DNA of 28,045 nt from Gnetum montanum. Lineage: Eukaryota; Streptophyta; Gnetopsida; Gnetales; Gnetaceae. A program made the position numbers and the translations under genes. How positions within the stretch are numbered: position 1 is the first letter of the stretch; the number at the start of each line of letters is the position of its first letter. Positions 1 through 10,648 of the stretch are shown piece after piece. Location of the stretch: the NCBI GenBank assembly GCA_015680685.1, contig MNCI01024062.1:3139-31183 (forward strand), read 5' to 3'. A model generated the notes under the pieces. The model searched no databases. It saw nothing but the letters and a program-made list of their open reading frames with translations, and was not told where the DNA came from.

Positions 1-2432
1 TTGCAAGACAATGATAATGCAATAACTAGTGAGGCAATTCATTGGAGAACCAACGAAATTTATGATGATGAAGAAATTTGGAGTATGCAATCTTATGCAA
101 GAGTTTCACATGTTCATGGACACCCAAACAATACTCAAGAAATCTTGTCATCCAATTGAAACACCTCTAGTGAGGATGGGACATCCCATAGAATGGGGGG
201 GCCATAAGGCCTAGGACCTTTCTAATGGTTAGCAAGAGTACAGCAGGGGATGATTGGGAGACTTACAAAAGTCATGATGAGTCTTCTAATTCTCTCTCTT
301 CCTCTACTCTTTAAATTTCAAGTCATGACATGGATGACTATTCCTCAAGGGGTAGGTGTAGAAACAAAAATTGAACCCATAGGAAAAATCAAGAACGCCA
401 ACATGAACATAGACAACATTGTCCTAACTCACAAACTCATAACTTATTTAGTGACAATGAATCCCTACTGGCCACTAAGAGACTAATGCATATAATAGAG
501 GCTATTCAAATATTCAACAAGCATCGCAAGGAAAGATGTCTACCTAGGCTTGATTTAAACAACTTTACCAAGTTCACAGGAGGCTATGATTTAGATCTGC
601 AACATCATTTACAAGCCCTCTATGATGCCTGTGAATGGAACAACATTGATAATGGATGGCAAAGACTTAGGCTCTTTCCTATGATACTTGTTTACCAAGA
701 AAAGGTATGGTACAGGTATTTAAAGCTGAAATCAATTCGTCGTTGGCCAACAATGGTAGAACTCTTCAACAAAGGATATCAAACCTGTGCAAGAGTGTCA
801 ACCTTGAAGAGACAAATCCAAGAATGGAAACAAGGGTAACATTAACCCTTGGACATGGCCTTAGAAAGATATTACTTATTGTTAAACAACTACCTAGGCC
901 ATGGGTTCTCTGACAAAAGGCTAATGTATCACATCATGGATGGGCTCCATAATAAAACAAGGGAAACCCTAGGGATGTATGCCTCATGTCAACTATATGG
1001 ACTACGAACCCATCAATTCCAAGAGCTTATTAAGTGGGTACCAAAGGAAGAGGGAGAAATAGCCAAATGGAAGAATGTTGAAAAATGTCAACCAAAATAA
1101 ACTCTTAAAGTAACAAAGGTCCATAATCATGAAGAGGAGAAGTAAACTCACCTTGAGGAGATGGAACCATAACCATCTTTGCCAATACTAAAATCAATAG
1201 AGGAAATCGAGGCAAAGATCAATAAGATGATAGAATGGGTACATGAAAAATGTGGAGAATATGAAAACATTATTAGAGGTAGGACCATGCAAGATAACTC
1301 TAACAACTAGAACAAACAGAGGATGAAAAACTTAGAAACAAGATAGAACACCATTCGACAATTAGAAAGAAGGATTAAAGGAAATAAGGATAGGAGCTTA
1401 ACCACAAATCAAAAGTATCAATGCGATGTTTTCCTATACAATCACCCCAAAGGCCAATGCCCAATCTTGTCACATTTACATGAGCATTGGGGAGGAATGC
1501 TACATCCAAATTTCATATAGAAGTACTATGTCTAACCGTAGTGGCAAACCCCCCAATTATGGGGGAAGCCACTACCAAATGGACCACACCCTTCATATTA
1601 CCCAAAACCAAGTGCTTATTATGTTCAACACCTTGTTTTTCCAACTAGATCAACACCCTCTACTTCACCTCATCATTATCATTCTCCTAAGTATCATCAA
1701 CCCATGTCCTCTCCCAATGGATCACCACCTCATGTTCCTTACACTTCTCCTTACTCTCAATATTCTCACCCTTCACCTCCTTCTACATCACCACCAGTTG
1801 TATCATAAGGTTTTGCACCACAACACCAACCAATAAACATTACTTGTGCTACTATTATCAATAATAGTGAGAGTCCTCCACAACATCAAAAGCATCCTTT
1901 CTTTAGGCATGGCCATAGAAAGAGACAACGCAGTTCTAAAACCACTACATCCTCTAACTTAGCATAAGCCCAACACTATGATGCACCTTCCTCTTCAAAC
2001 TCAATACCTCTTGTTACTTTATCCAAGCCACCACATAACACTCCAACAACCATGTGGCTTAATGAATATAACAACGTGGGAAAACATATCAATCCTTGCA
2101 TATTGTCTTATGATCACGGGTGCCATAGTGGGTTAGCTCCTTATGACATGACCACATCTTATAATCTACCCCACCATGCCTACTTTAATCAAGTGTGCGA
2201 ACCCCAATTTGGGTACATTTCTACCATTACACCAAAAGACACCCAGTGGTTTGGATATGACCAGACCTCAATAATTCCAATATGCATGGATCCAAATTTT
2301 CTATTTATTAATTCTCACCATGATCAAAGGTTCATCATCGACTACCCAAGGTATTGGACTACCGTGCGATGCAATAATGAAGCCACTCACGAAATAATAG
2401 AACAGCACATGCAAATGGACTTACTAGCCTAG
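1..2432 (+). pseudogene. gag: Decayed gag of a family L Ty3/gypsy element (copy 1)
   Basis: Capsid/nucleocapsid polyprotein of an LTR retrotransposon; its 5' end lies just left of the window, because copy 2 (25895 on) has only a few codons upstream of the matching point. Reading is in frame 1 up to about 180 and then in one frame (codons at multiples of 3) from about 230 to 2432, broken by stops. The capsid core at about 520-1080 shows NNFTKFTGGYDL, RLRLFPM, VWYRYLKLKSI and WPTMVELFN, which match the Retrotrans_gag family. A knuckle remnant lies at 1422-1460 with its second Cys replaced by Phe. A Pro/Ser/His-rich stretch follows (about 1560-1900), then a conserved C-terminal block (2052-2330) with QVCEPQ and LFIN. 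The frame-shifted ORF at 1426-1836 is a shadow. Many stops sit where copy 2 or context suggests Gln. Assignment to gag is firm; lineage is inferred from similarity to element A. Confidence 0.85.
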
Positions 2433-3016
2433 AAGAACCAAGACTAGAAGGACTACAGTGCAAAAGTTTACAAGTGGGGGCAGGCACAGAAAAATGACAA
2501 ACACATGTATAAAATAGAATGTGCCACCTACCATAAATAATATCGGGATGCCTCTATCAAGTTGCATACTTATGAGGTATTCCTTGACATTATTGGTGCT
2601 TTTGGGGCTTACGATAGGTTTATGCAACAAGTAACAGTCAGTGAATCTCCCAAAAGGGAAATGACCTTTCCCATGGGTGAGATCACCACTACCACCTTTT
2701 TTCCAGGACCAACTAGATGGATAGCCATAGAAAAGGAGAAAGTTGCAACATGTGCTAACCTGGGAGATAGGAATTGGGTTGATATTACAGAAGAGGAGAT
2801 CTCACAATGTCTCACGACAGGCATGGATCAAATACCCCTCAAAACAGATGCGGGGCCATCTCAGGTCAGTCATTTTTTGGTGTTGTGATAATTTATTTTA
2901 TTCGAGTCCTTATTGTAGCTTTAACTGACTATTTCATTTTCCCTGTGGTATAGAATCCAGATGAAAACATAGGACCTAATGAGATAGGGGACGATGGAGT
3001 GAGCAAAGGGTCATAG
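2433..3016 (+). pseudogene. Unknown C-terminal extension fused in frame to gag copy 1, with a candidate intron
   Basis: The gag frame continues past the TAG at 2430-2432 for about 150 codons, interrupted only by two TAGs and one TAA that look like decayed Gln codons. The product includes KDYSAKVYKWGQ, GAFGAYDRFMQQ, FFPGPTRWIAIEKEK and DRNWVDITEEEISQC. I do not recognise a family. At 2864 the frame meets a GT donor after a Gln codon, and a TAG acceptor ends at 2953. Joining the two keeps the frame (phase 0) and gives 20 more codons to a TAG stop at 3014-3016. An AATAAA follows at 3084-3089. Copy 2 does not have this extension: its gag ends with a TAA at 27878-27880. It could be a captured host-gene 3' end, a lineage-specific gag domain, or the remnant of another element. 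Confidence 0.5.
2865..2953 (+). other. Candidate spliceosomal intron (89 bp, phase 0)
   Basis: The donor is CAG|GTCAGT, the acceptor GTGGTATAG|AA, with a branch-point-like TTTAACTGAC upstream of a short pyrimidine stretch. The segment is AT/T-richer than the flanking coding sequence, as plant introns are. Reading through it instead gives a stop at 2886-2888, soon after the donor. No transcript evidence is available here. Confidence 0.45.
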
Positions 3017-3195
3017 CCTAGTAGCAAATAATTTTATTTGGATTCTCACAAAGAATGTTGTAAACATTATTGATTAAAATTTGAATAAAAAATGGAATAT
3101 GAAGAGATTTATTTCATTTTGGCTTATGTGTTGTATTTATTTTTATTTTATTCTTTATATTTTTTTATTAATTAAACTCCTAGGGAGCATCTCGT
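3017..3195 (+). other. AT/T-rich tail after the copy 1 ORF, with a poly(A)-like signal
   Basis: Non-coding. It contains AATAAA at 3084-3089 and a T-rich tract at about 3105-3178. Similar T-rich tracts follow the last recognisable ORF of element A pol (14758-14930) and of gag copy 2 (27895-28002), so the tract looks like a structural landmark of this element family. Confidence 0.5.
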
Positions 3196-3334
3196 TTTAG
3201 TTTTAGGCCATTTCGGGCCGTAACAATAGTTTAAGGCCATTCCGGGCCATCACTAGTTTTAGGCCATTTCGGGCCAACGCATGATGGTAAAGAAAATTTT
3301 TGCTAGTTTTAGGCCTTAGTGGGCCATAGCATGA
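3196..3334. repeat. Imperfect tandem repeat built on TTTTAGGCCATTTCGGGCC
   Basis: Four units begin at about 3200, 3229, 3256 and 3305, each with TTTAGGCC followed by a second GGGCC after 4-6 bases. Spacing between units varies (about 27, 27 and 49 bp). Two GGCC boxes in each unit give small dyads. The array lies just beyond the end of the minus-strand gag-protease ORF; tandem repeats in 3' untranslated regions are known for Tat-lineage retrotransposons, so it probably belongs to that element. Confidence 0.75.
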
Positions 3335-3482
3335 TGTAAATAGTGGATGTGATATGAACAGTTTAAAGAATGAGGTAGACACTTAGCATAAACGAACGAA
3401 TATGAAGCAAACAAAGAATAAATGTATGATAAGTGTTAATCATGTTAGAAGTAGTGGAGTAGTTATGCTACACAAGTAACAA
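3335..3482. other. Unassigned spacer
   Basis: AT-rich sequence between the tandem repeat and the end of the minus-strand gag-protease ORF. No RT, RNase H or integrase motif is visible here on either strand. It is probably the 3' non-coding part of the minus-strand element. Confidence 0.4.
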
Positions 3483-4439
3483 TCATTCTCGCAGCTTCTT
3501 TCTAACCCATCGTGGGCTCAGTGATGCGTAAGATTGAGGGGCTTTGTTGTAGTATTCTTCTATATTGTTATCTACCACTTGAAAAGGTAATTTGGCCCAC
3601 GTAGTTTCATTTTTTGAGCTAACATTTTGGGCCAACTTTTTTTTCCAAACAAGCAACTTTGGTGGAGATAGGCGCTTCATTCTCAGAGGTTATTACTTCT
3701 AAACCTTGCTCCATGTTGACATTGTTTATTGCTTGGGTGGCCACTTTGTCATCGTAGATCACCACCTCCCTGCCTGTGTAAGGTAGGTGGATTTCTTGAT
3801 GTATGGGTGAAGAGATGATCCTAAGTTGGGCTAACCACGACCTCCCCAAGATCAGGTTAAACCTAGGCATCTCTTCTACCATGATGAATGTTGCACTTGT
3901 GGGGAACTGGTCCCCTGCCACAAAGTTAATGTGGATAGTCCCCTTTACCACCACCCACACTCTGTTGAATGACTTCAGACATGAGGTTGTCATGGGTTTG
4001 ATTTGATCCACCAAACCCAGTTTGTCCACTATAGGGAATGAGATGACATTTGTAGCAGCCCCATCATCAACATGTACTCTTCAAATCTTGTGCTAACTGA
4101 CCAAATTGTGATGAAAAGTGATGTTGTTGTGGCCTGGCCCTTCTCAGGGTCATCCTTGATGGACTTGTCACGGAATGTCAACTGAGCTAGTCACTTTTCT
4201 TTAAGCATAGAAGGAAGCATGACTGCATGGATTGCTTTCTCCTCTGCTGGCATGTTTTCATCAAACAGTATGGATGCTAACATGAAAACTAAGGCCTCAC
4301 AGTGTACAGTGGAGGTCATTACCAGGTCGTACAAGCTCAAGGTTATATTCTTTTGTTTCAGAACCTGTTTGACCTGAGTAAGGGCATTTAGAAGGTCCTG
4401 TTCACTTTCTTGTTGTTTGTCGTCCTTCTCTTCCTCCAG
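3483..4439 (-). pseudogene. pro: Retropepsin-like aspartic protease region of a Tat/Ogre-like element
   Basis: Protease that would process the polyprotein inside the virus-like particle. Read on the minus strand from 4439 down. The block with ILFDENMPAEEKAIHAV corresponds to the conserved segment just ahead of the protease in Tat/Ogre elements. The active-site strand reads RVHVDDGAATNVISF (DDGAA at 4054-4068), where the family has D-T/N/L-G-S/A. The C-terminal LILGRSWL follows, at about 3820-3850, matching the family's LLGRPW. Several stops and at least one frameshift near 3640 break the frame; the last part ends near 3483 with VRKKLRE. No RT follows, so the element is a gag-protease derivative. 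Assignment to an aspartic protease is strong; the Tat/Ogre label is moderate. Confidence 0.75.
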
Positions 4440-7292
4440 TCATCCTACAAGATGAATTTCTCGAGGAGGAGCAGTTTTAGGTTTGGGGCTAGACCCTTTT
4501 GGGTGGGATGGCGATGTTTGTGTGCATGTAGTGGCATCAACTATTAATGATGAGGGGGGCGTAAACATGGAGGACAAGGGGATAGGCTTGGGGGGACCTA
4601 GGGCGGTATGTCCCTTGACCATTTCATCTATCAGATGCTCTTCCCATTTCTTTGAATAGGAATTCTGTGATGCCATCTTATATTGGCTCTGTGTGATGAG
4701 GGCATTTGAGTGTTTTGGCCCCCTAATGACAAACAGTGCTTCTGGCATTAGCACGGGCGATGATGCAATTTTGAATATGAAGGGTGTAGGGGCAGATGTC
4801 TGAGGGGGAACCTTGAGAATGAATGGTTGTTGCAGCATATTTTTTTCCTTTGTTGATGTTGCTACGCTTTGTTGAGGAACACAAAACAAAAATGGCTATT
4901 GTGGCAATTCTGGGTTACTATCTATGTCAATCATGTTAATAATGTACCCCGTGTTGTTAGCATTGAGGAGGTCCTTGTAGACATGCATGGATTGATTTTT
5001 GGGATGGATAGGGTTGCTTTTATTTAGAACCAACTTCCCCTGATTAATCATCCATTGGATGTCATCTTTTAATGCTAGACATGAATCCATTTCATGACCA
5101 CAAAGTTGATGGTAGTCACAGAATCACTCCACCCTGAAGTTCTTAGGAACTAGTGGCTCATTGGGCATAGCTAAGGAGGGGTTCCTAAGGAGTTCGTAAT
5201 ACTACTAATGTTGTTTGGTCACCTCCTCCAACATCTATTTATGTTGAATATACCCAACCCCCAACAATTGCTTTAAGAGTTCTGAAGGCTTGATGGGTAA
5301 GGATGTGTATTTGGAGCAATCTTTATGCTCAAAGTTAGGTTTAGGCTGGTTTGATGCCTCTGGTGCCAACATGGAGGGTTGGGTAGTGATACTTGAGCTA
5401 GGCATGGGGTTAGTTGAGGTTGTTGCTACCTTTTTGTTATTGTTGCTATTGGGCTTTGCCTCATTTGCCATGGCAACCACTGTGGTCATTGCTACTTTAC
5501 CCTTCTCTTTGTCTTTTTTGGTATATGTATTTTTGTATGCAACATAGGCCAGGTCTTTATTGGCTTTGGCTGCATCTTGGATGCTCTTCATCTAGGTGAA
5601 ATCTTAACTGAGAGAGCGTGGAGCTAGGTAGTATAGCTTGGATTTGATGAAATCATTTACCACCCCTTTGAAGATAGCTAGCAAATTGGCCTCCACGATA
5701 GGCTCACAGATCTCATTTAAGGTAGCACTCCACCACTGTATAAACTTTTGCACTGACTCCAGTGGGTCTTGTTTAATGCCCATCAACTGATCCAGCGTGA
5801 GTTTAGGCTTCAAGTTATACTTGAAGTGGGTCACGAACTAGGTCAGAAACTCCTCCAGTGTTGAGATGGAGGCATGCGAGAGCACGTGGTAGCAGTCTAA
5901 AGCTTTGCTCATCATAAACATAGCAAAGATGCAAATAATAGTGTGCAACCACTACTACAACAACAAATATTTAAATCTAAACATGACTAAATGTGTGTTA
6001 GGATCACCCTCCCCATTGTATTTTGTAAATTGGAGGAGTGGCATCCCAAGGGGTAACATAAGCATGGGAACAGCCAGGCTAATGGGGTCATCATGGTAGA
6101 AATCCATGACCTGTACTGTGTCAAAAATGGCAGCTTTGAGATGTTTAATCTCTTCAGTGAGGGTCTGGATAAGTTGGAATACTTGGTCCAGACTTGGAGA
6201 TGACGTAGATGGTTGTGGGGTTGTAGGGGCAACCATCGTTGGTGGCATAGTAAGGACAATGGCCTAGCTCATAAGGGGTGTCGTTAGGCCTACCCCTACG
6301 AAGGGTATTACCTGTGAGGTCTACCACCTAGTGGGTGGTGCTGTTGGAGCGACGACCACTAGTGGTGCTGTAGGGTTAGTCATTTGCCTGATTGATGGGA
6401 TGAGCCATAGTCTCATGCTTGGTTATGATACCTGCAGGACTTGGTATGCTTGGTGGTAAGGGTCATGTGGCATCTAGGAGGGTTGTGAAACAAGAAGCGA
6501 AGTGGCTAGGGTCCACCACGCGATTGGGGCTAGGCCTATCACTGATGGTGGAATAGGTGTAGATGGTGGAATAAGAGCAAAGAATCCATGCAGTTATGAA
6601 GTTGACGCGGTGTGCACGTAGGGAAACGTAGCTGTGACTAGTGCTTAGTATGAGGAAAGGACAAAATGAGGAGGGAGAGTACCTAGGAATGAAACTAAGG
6701 GAGGAGCATGTTGGTACACTGAGGATGAAAAATGGTTGCCCATGGCTAATGAAAATGTAGATTGTGGTGAAGTCATGGTAATCACAAAGGGGAATGATGT
6801 AAAAAGTAGTTTTGACCTAAAGATCGCGGTGGGAGAAATGGCCACAGGGTAATTCTGGCCATCACCCTTGGATTGGGAGACCAGGTCTTTCTATCTGTCC
6901 TGGAACTCCTCATCATAATAAGACATCGTATGTCATTCCCTAGACTTACTAACTCGAATCAGCTAGTCTAAGATCCACTAATACATTTCTGTCAGGCGGA
7001 TGATAACATCAAGGGTAGGGAAAAATTCCCTCCCATTCTGATGAAGGAACTCGAAGTTGCATTTGTCCTCGAGTTCTTAGCGATCCAAGGGTAGATTTAC
7101 CTAGATCTTTATGCAAAGGAAGTCGTAATGCTTTGCATCTTGTGCCAAGAACTTAGGTGACAAGTGTCAAATCCTAAGAGACTAGCGTGGCAGCAGCACT
7201 GGGCTAGGTGGCTGCTAAACACCTATGGTGCTTTGAGCCGAGAAAGGAGCCTCAAGGCTTGAGGTGGAAATTGTGGTTGTTGATGGAATCAT
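4440..7292 (-). pseudogene. gag: Decayed gag of the minus-strand Tat/Ogre-like element
   Basis: Gag polyprotein. The likely start is the ATG at 7290-7292 (MIPSTTTIS), which lies downstream of the TATA-bearing LTR-like region. In order on the minus strand: an N-terminal region with EEFQDR and KDLVSQSKG; a Pro/Thr/Ser/Val-rich linker (about 6850-6240); a coiled-coil-like segment VFQLIQTLTEEIKHLKAAI; the capsid core with LLQFTKYNGEGDPNTHL, QDPLESVQKFIQWW and IFKGVVNDFIKSKLYYL (about 6080-5600); a basic linker; and a knuckle CDYHQLCGHEMDSC (5079-5120), spaced CX2HX4HX4C as in many plant gypsy gag proteins. The frame is interrupted by roughly a dozen stops, mostly TAG where Gln fits. Overlapping plus-strand ORFs are shadows. 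Confidence 0.8.
5079..5120 (-). other. Zinc-binding knuckle in the minus-strand gag
   Basis: CDYHQLCGHEMDSC on the minus strand gives ligands C, H, H, C with spacing CX2HX4HX4C. All four ligands are intact although the surrounding gag is full of stops. Confidence 0.65.
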
Positions 7293-7688
7293 TTTGCGTA
7301 ATAAAAGGGGAAAGTCGTAAACAAGAAACACAGAAATCAATAGGCGATCAGAAATCAAGAAACACGGAGCAAATAAAAAAATAGATTTGGGTGAGAGAGT
7401 GCACCACCCCAAAGGTCATAGATTTGATTCTTTACCTTGTTGAAAGGTATACAATAGGTTATGAAACACTGGAGAGACACTACTCACCGAACAGTATGGT
7501 CATAGGTCTTTTGCTTGCTACTTTCTTCACTAAGATGCTAGAATTCTTGACTCACAAAGGCATGTTTGGAGCCAACCAAAGAACTCAAAGATAACTAGAA
7601 TGCTCAAAAATGCCAACTATGCTCTTTGAAAGCCAACTTAAAAGCCAACTACACCAAAAAACCAACCCCCTGAGCATTGTTTACAAGG

Positions 7689-7698
7689 GTATTTATAG
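7689..7698 (-). promoter_or_regulatory. LTR TATA box (minus strand)
   Basis: CTATAAATACC on the minus strand, about 400 bp upstream of the gag ATG at 7292, as expected for an LTR promoter driving the gag-protease transcript. Confidence 0.6.
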
Positions 7699-8132
7699 GG
7701 CCAAGAGAAAGAGAGAAATGTGGTCTAGATGCCACGTGTCCTAGGCCCCACAAGGTGCTAACATGTCCATACCATGTAGGTGTGTGATGTTGGATGTGAA
7801 CTTTGTTACGTTGTGACCATACCATCGAAACTGCATGTGCCAAAATCTAGTGTGCTAATAATGTAAGCAAAATGGAGCCTATGCTCTAGGACTATGTCTT
7901 CCCTGCTCTTACAAGCAAGGTGAAGTGTAGGAACAATTTTTTGGGAGTTGACCAAGGGTATGCAAAATGAAGTAAAATTGCTGATTTTTCCAAGGAGATG
8001 CCAGGGTGAGAAAGATTGTTTCCAACAAGTTCTAGAGCTACCCGAAGATGTCTTGATGCTTCTGTTCTAGTGTTGCGCTACTCAAGCTATTGAGCACATT
8101 GGTGTAGCATAAGTAGCTACTTGTTACATTGT

Positions 8133-8455
8133 GCTACGCTACGTAGCATAGCATAGCGTAGCCACTNCTTCTAGCAAGAAACTTTGCTCGAGGCCTAAGG
8201 GCTAAGTGGGGCAACTAGTTTTGAAGGCTGAAGTCTTGCTAAAGTGTAGTCTTCTTGTTGGAATCACTTAGCAAGATGGGCCTTTCTACTCTACCTTTGC
8301 TACGTTATGCTACGCTACATAGTGCAGCATAGCGTAGCACCTTGTGTTGGCTGAATCCTAACTTGTCTTGCATTCATTTTGTCAAATCGCATTTGGATAC
8401 TTGAGCAATTATCTTTCAAGGCTTGCTACATTGCAAAGTGTAGCATAGTGTAGCA
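8133..8455. repeat. Clustered inverted copies of GCTACGCTATGCTA-like words
   Basis: Three clusters, at 8133-8162, 8299-8338 and 8423-8455, are made of GCTACGCTA and its reverse complement TAGCGTAGC. Each can fold into a hairpin, for example TTGCTACA...TGTAGCAA at 8423-8455. A weaker cluster lies at about 8078-8120. They sit in the U3-like part of the minus-strand element and are candidate enhancer or factor-binding arrays. An undetermined base (N) lies at 8167. Confidence 0.7.
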
Positions 8456-8647
8456 AACTTCTTCACTAGAAAAATTTCCGAACTATTTTGCTCATCCTAA
8501 ACACTTTTGACAACTCCTAGCATGATCTCTGGGTAGACTATCAGCCAGGACAATTGTCCAATTGGGTAGGTAGGACAGTCCAATGGGCCTGTCATCCTTG
8601 GAGATAGAAAACTTGACAAACTAGATAGTCTATCCTTAGTGCCTACA

Positions 8648-8879
8648 CTTTCCTACTGAACCATCATGATGCTGCACTTGTGGAAGTCCTTGCCCAAATT
8701 CCAAGACTTTGCTAAAGCATGAGGATCCTTAAATTTTCTGGTGTTTCAATCTCTTTTCAAGAACTTTTCAATACATTGATTCTCCTTCCTTCCTCAATGA
8801 GGAAGTTGTTAACTAGCATCTATACTCCACTATAGACAATCCTAGTTTGGGAAAGAATTGGTCCCATGACCATGAGGGC
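8648..8879. other. Unassigned spacer between the minus-strand LTR region and gag of element A
   Basis: No coding motif or LTR end is recognised. The expected 5' LTR, primer-binding site and first gag codons of element A are missing here, so element A is 5'-truncated near 8880 or the missing part was displaced by rearrangement. Confidence 0.4.
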
Positions 8880-10643
8880 TTTCAAGAATAAAGTCAATGT
8901 AAGAGCAATGATAAGTACCATGAACATGATAAATATGGTGATTGTGGATGTGACCAATGAAGAGGAGGTAGCAAACACTACTCTAGTGGTGGCTCTCCTT
9001 ACTCTTCACATTTGTCATCCTCATCCTCTTCCTTCTTAAACTTTGACAGAAGCCATAGATGCAACAAAGACCATGATGATGGTGACTGGTAGGATAGGGA
9101 TGATCGAAGATCCTACTAAAATTCTAGAGATAGAGGACATGGACAATTAAGGAAAGTCCATCATCATCATGAATGAAGGAATAGAAAGGGACATCATAGA
9201 AATCATGGCCACAGAGACCGTCATGATTATGATAAGCTTTTACTTGCAACAAGGAACATGTTCAATATTGTAGAGGTAGTAAGGGTTCCAACAAGGCATG
9301 TGAAAGAGAGCTAAATTAAATGGTTGGATATGAATAATATTCCTAAGTTTGAAGGGGGACACATTTCAAATCCACAGAACCATCTTCAAGCCTTTCATGA
9401 TGCTTGTGCCTTATAGAATGAGGAAAATGAATGGAAAAAATTAAAACTTTTCCCAAGGACACTAATAAGAAAAAGCTAAAAGGTGGCACCAGTTCTTGGA
9501 GCCAAAATCAATCCATCAATGGAGTATGATGCTTGAGCTCTTTAATGAAAAGTATCAAATGTACTCTCGAGTATTCAACCTAAGAAAGTAGATCCAAGGT
9601 TGGAAACAAGAAATACATAACCCCTTGGATGCAACCATGGGCATGTACCAGCCTATCTTGCACTAATGCCCTAGTCATGGTTATTCTCAAAGGGAGCAAC
9701 TTCACCATATCATAGATGGACTCTACAAAAAAACAAAGAGAACTCTTGGGGTCTATGCCAAAGGAATACTTTCAGAACTAAGAGTCCATAAGATCCAAAG
9801 GTTGATTGAGCAAGTGGTCAAAGAATAAGATGAATTGAAAAAAAGAGAAAGTCTGGAGAAATATAACTAGGATCCCTTCATTCGCAAACAAGAGGTCTAA
9901 TTTTGTGAAAACAAGGAGGAGGCACCACTTGATGAAGTGATGCAAAGAAAGACCTTGCCAATCATAAAATCTATTTCTAAAATACCAACCAAGGTAGACA
10001 AAATGTTAAACTCTTTGGATGAAAAGTTCCAAACTACTATGAAAATCATAACAGATTCCAAAGAGCAAAGTAGTGGTTGAGATCGCATGAGAAGAAAGGA
10101 AGCTAGACATGCCCAACAGAAGGGTAAGGGTCATGTTACTAATATGGACGAGGTTGCAGATTCTGAAACCAAAGAAGATGATAGTGGGTATCACATCTAC
10201 CAACATGAGCATCCTAAGGGATGTTTTTCCATTGTGTCATACTTACAAAAATCTGGGATGTATAAACTAAATCATATATTGGTAAAAAGGTAAGCACCCA
10301 AGAGATTTCCTTATCCTCAAGGCAACCATAGGCAACTCCACCAATAAGCTTATTACCTAAGCAGAGTTCCACCTCAACCTCATGAGTGATACTAGTAATG
10401 GTAGCATCCATAGTCATGGGGGATGCCACCACCAAGGCAACAATACCCTTACAGGTCACCAGATCCATATGGGTATTATGTTCAGCAGCCTATTTCTCCA
10501 TGTGACTCTTCCAATCACACTTCATTCCAATACTACTACTACCCTCCTAAATACTATCAAGCACAATATCTAAGAGGAAAATCCTCATTTCTACATTACC
10601 CTCCTTCCACACCTGTACCTCTAGTCTCAACTTAATTACCACT
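8880..10643 (+). pseudogene. gag: Decayed gag of element A (Athila-like)
   Basis: Gag polyprotein, diverged from the family L copies at 486 and 26295 but alignable. In order: a low-complexity Arg/His/Asp/Ser-rich N-terminal part (about 8900-9230, including RNRKGHHRNHGHRDRHD); a capsid core with NNIPKFEGG, HLQAFHDACA, LKLFPRTL, FLEPKSIHQW, LELFNEKYQ and HHIIDGLYKK (about 9330-9830); a Lys/Glu-rich linker; a degraded knuckle at 10189-10224 (YHIYQHEHPKGC, two Cys to Tyr); and a Pro/Tyr/Gln-rich tail (about 10400-10640). Stops and frameshifts are frequent. Protease and pol follow after the solo LTR inserted at 10649. The many short ORFs around 9897-10635 are pieces or shadows of this gene. Confidence 0.8.
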
Positions 10644-10648
10644 AGCTT
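10644..10648. repeat. Target-site duplication AGCTT (left copy)
   Basis: AGCTT directly precedes the TGATGAG end of the minus-strand solo LTR and is repeated right after its CTCATCA end at 11462-11466. Confidence 0.85.

Larger units (their letters stand above)
7293..8647 (-). mobile_element. 5' LTR-like region and leader of the minus-strand gag-protease element
   Basis: This region lies upstream of the minus-strand gag. It has a TATA box (CTATAAATACC, minus strand) at 7689-7698. Upstream of that is a U3-like stretch with palindrome clusters (8133-8162, 8299-8338, 8423-8455). A possible LTR start, TGTAGGCAC on the minus strand, ends at 8647. I could not fix the LTR 3' end or a convincing primer-binding site between 7290 and 7450, and no second LTR copy is visible to confirm the edges. 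Confidence 0.45.

Noticed and set aside
1426-1836. 136-codon ORF rich in Leu and His
   Set aside because: It is a +1 shadow of the gag frame; the gag frame gives the knuckle and the Pro/Ser-rich segment that match copy 2.
2609-2824. Minus-strand 71-codon ORF
   Set aside because: Antisense shadow of the gag extension, which continues the gag frame.
5290-5599. Plus-strand ORFs with hydrophobic, membrane-like stretches
   Set aside because: They lie antisense to the minus-strand gag, whose frame has recognisable motifs; Lys- and Asn-rich sense codons give Leu/Phe-rich antisense.
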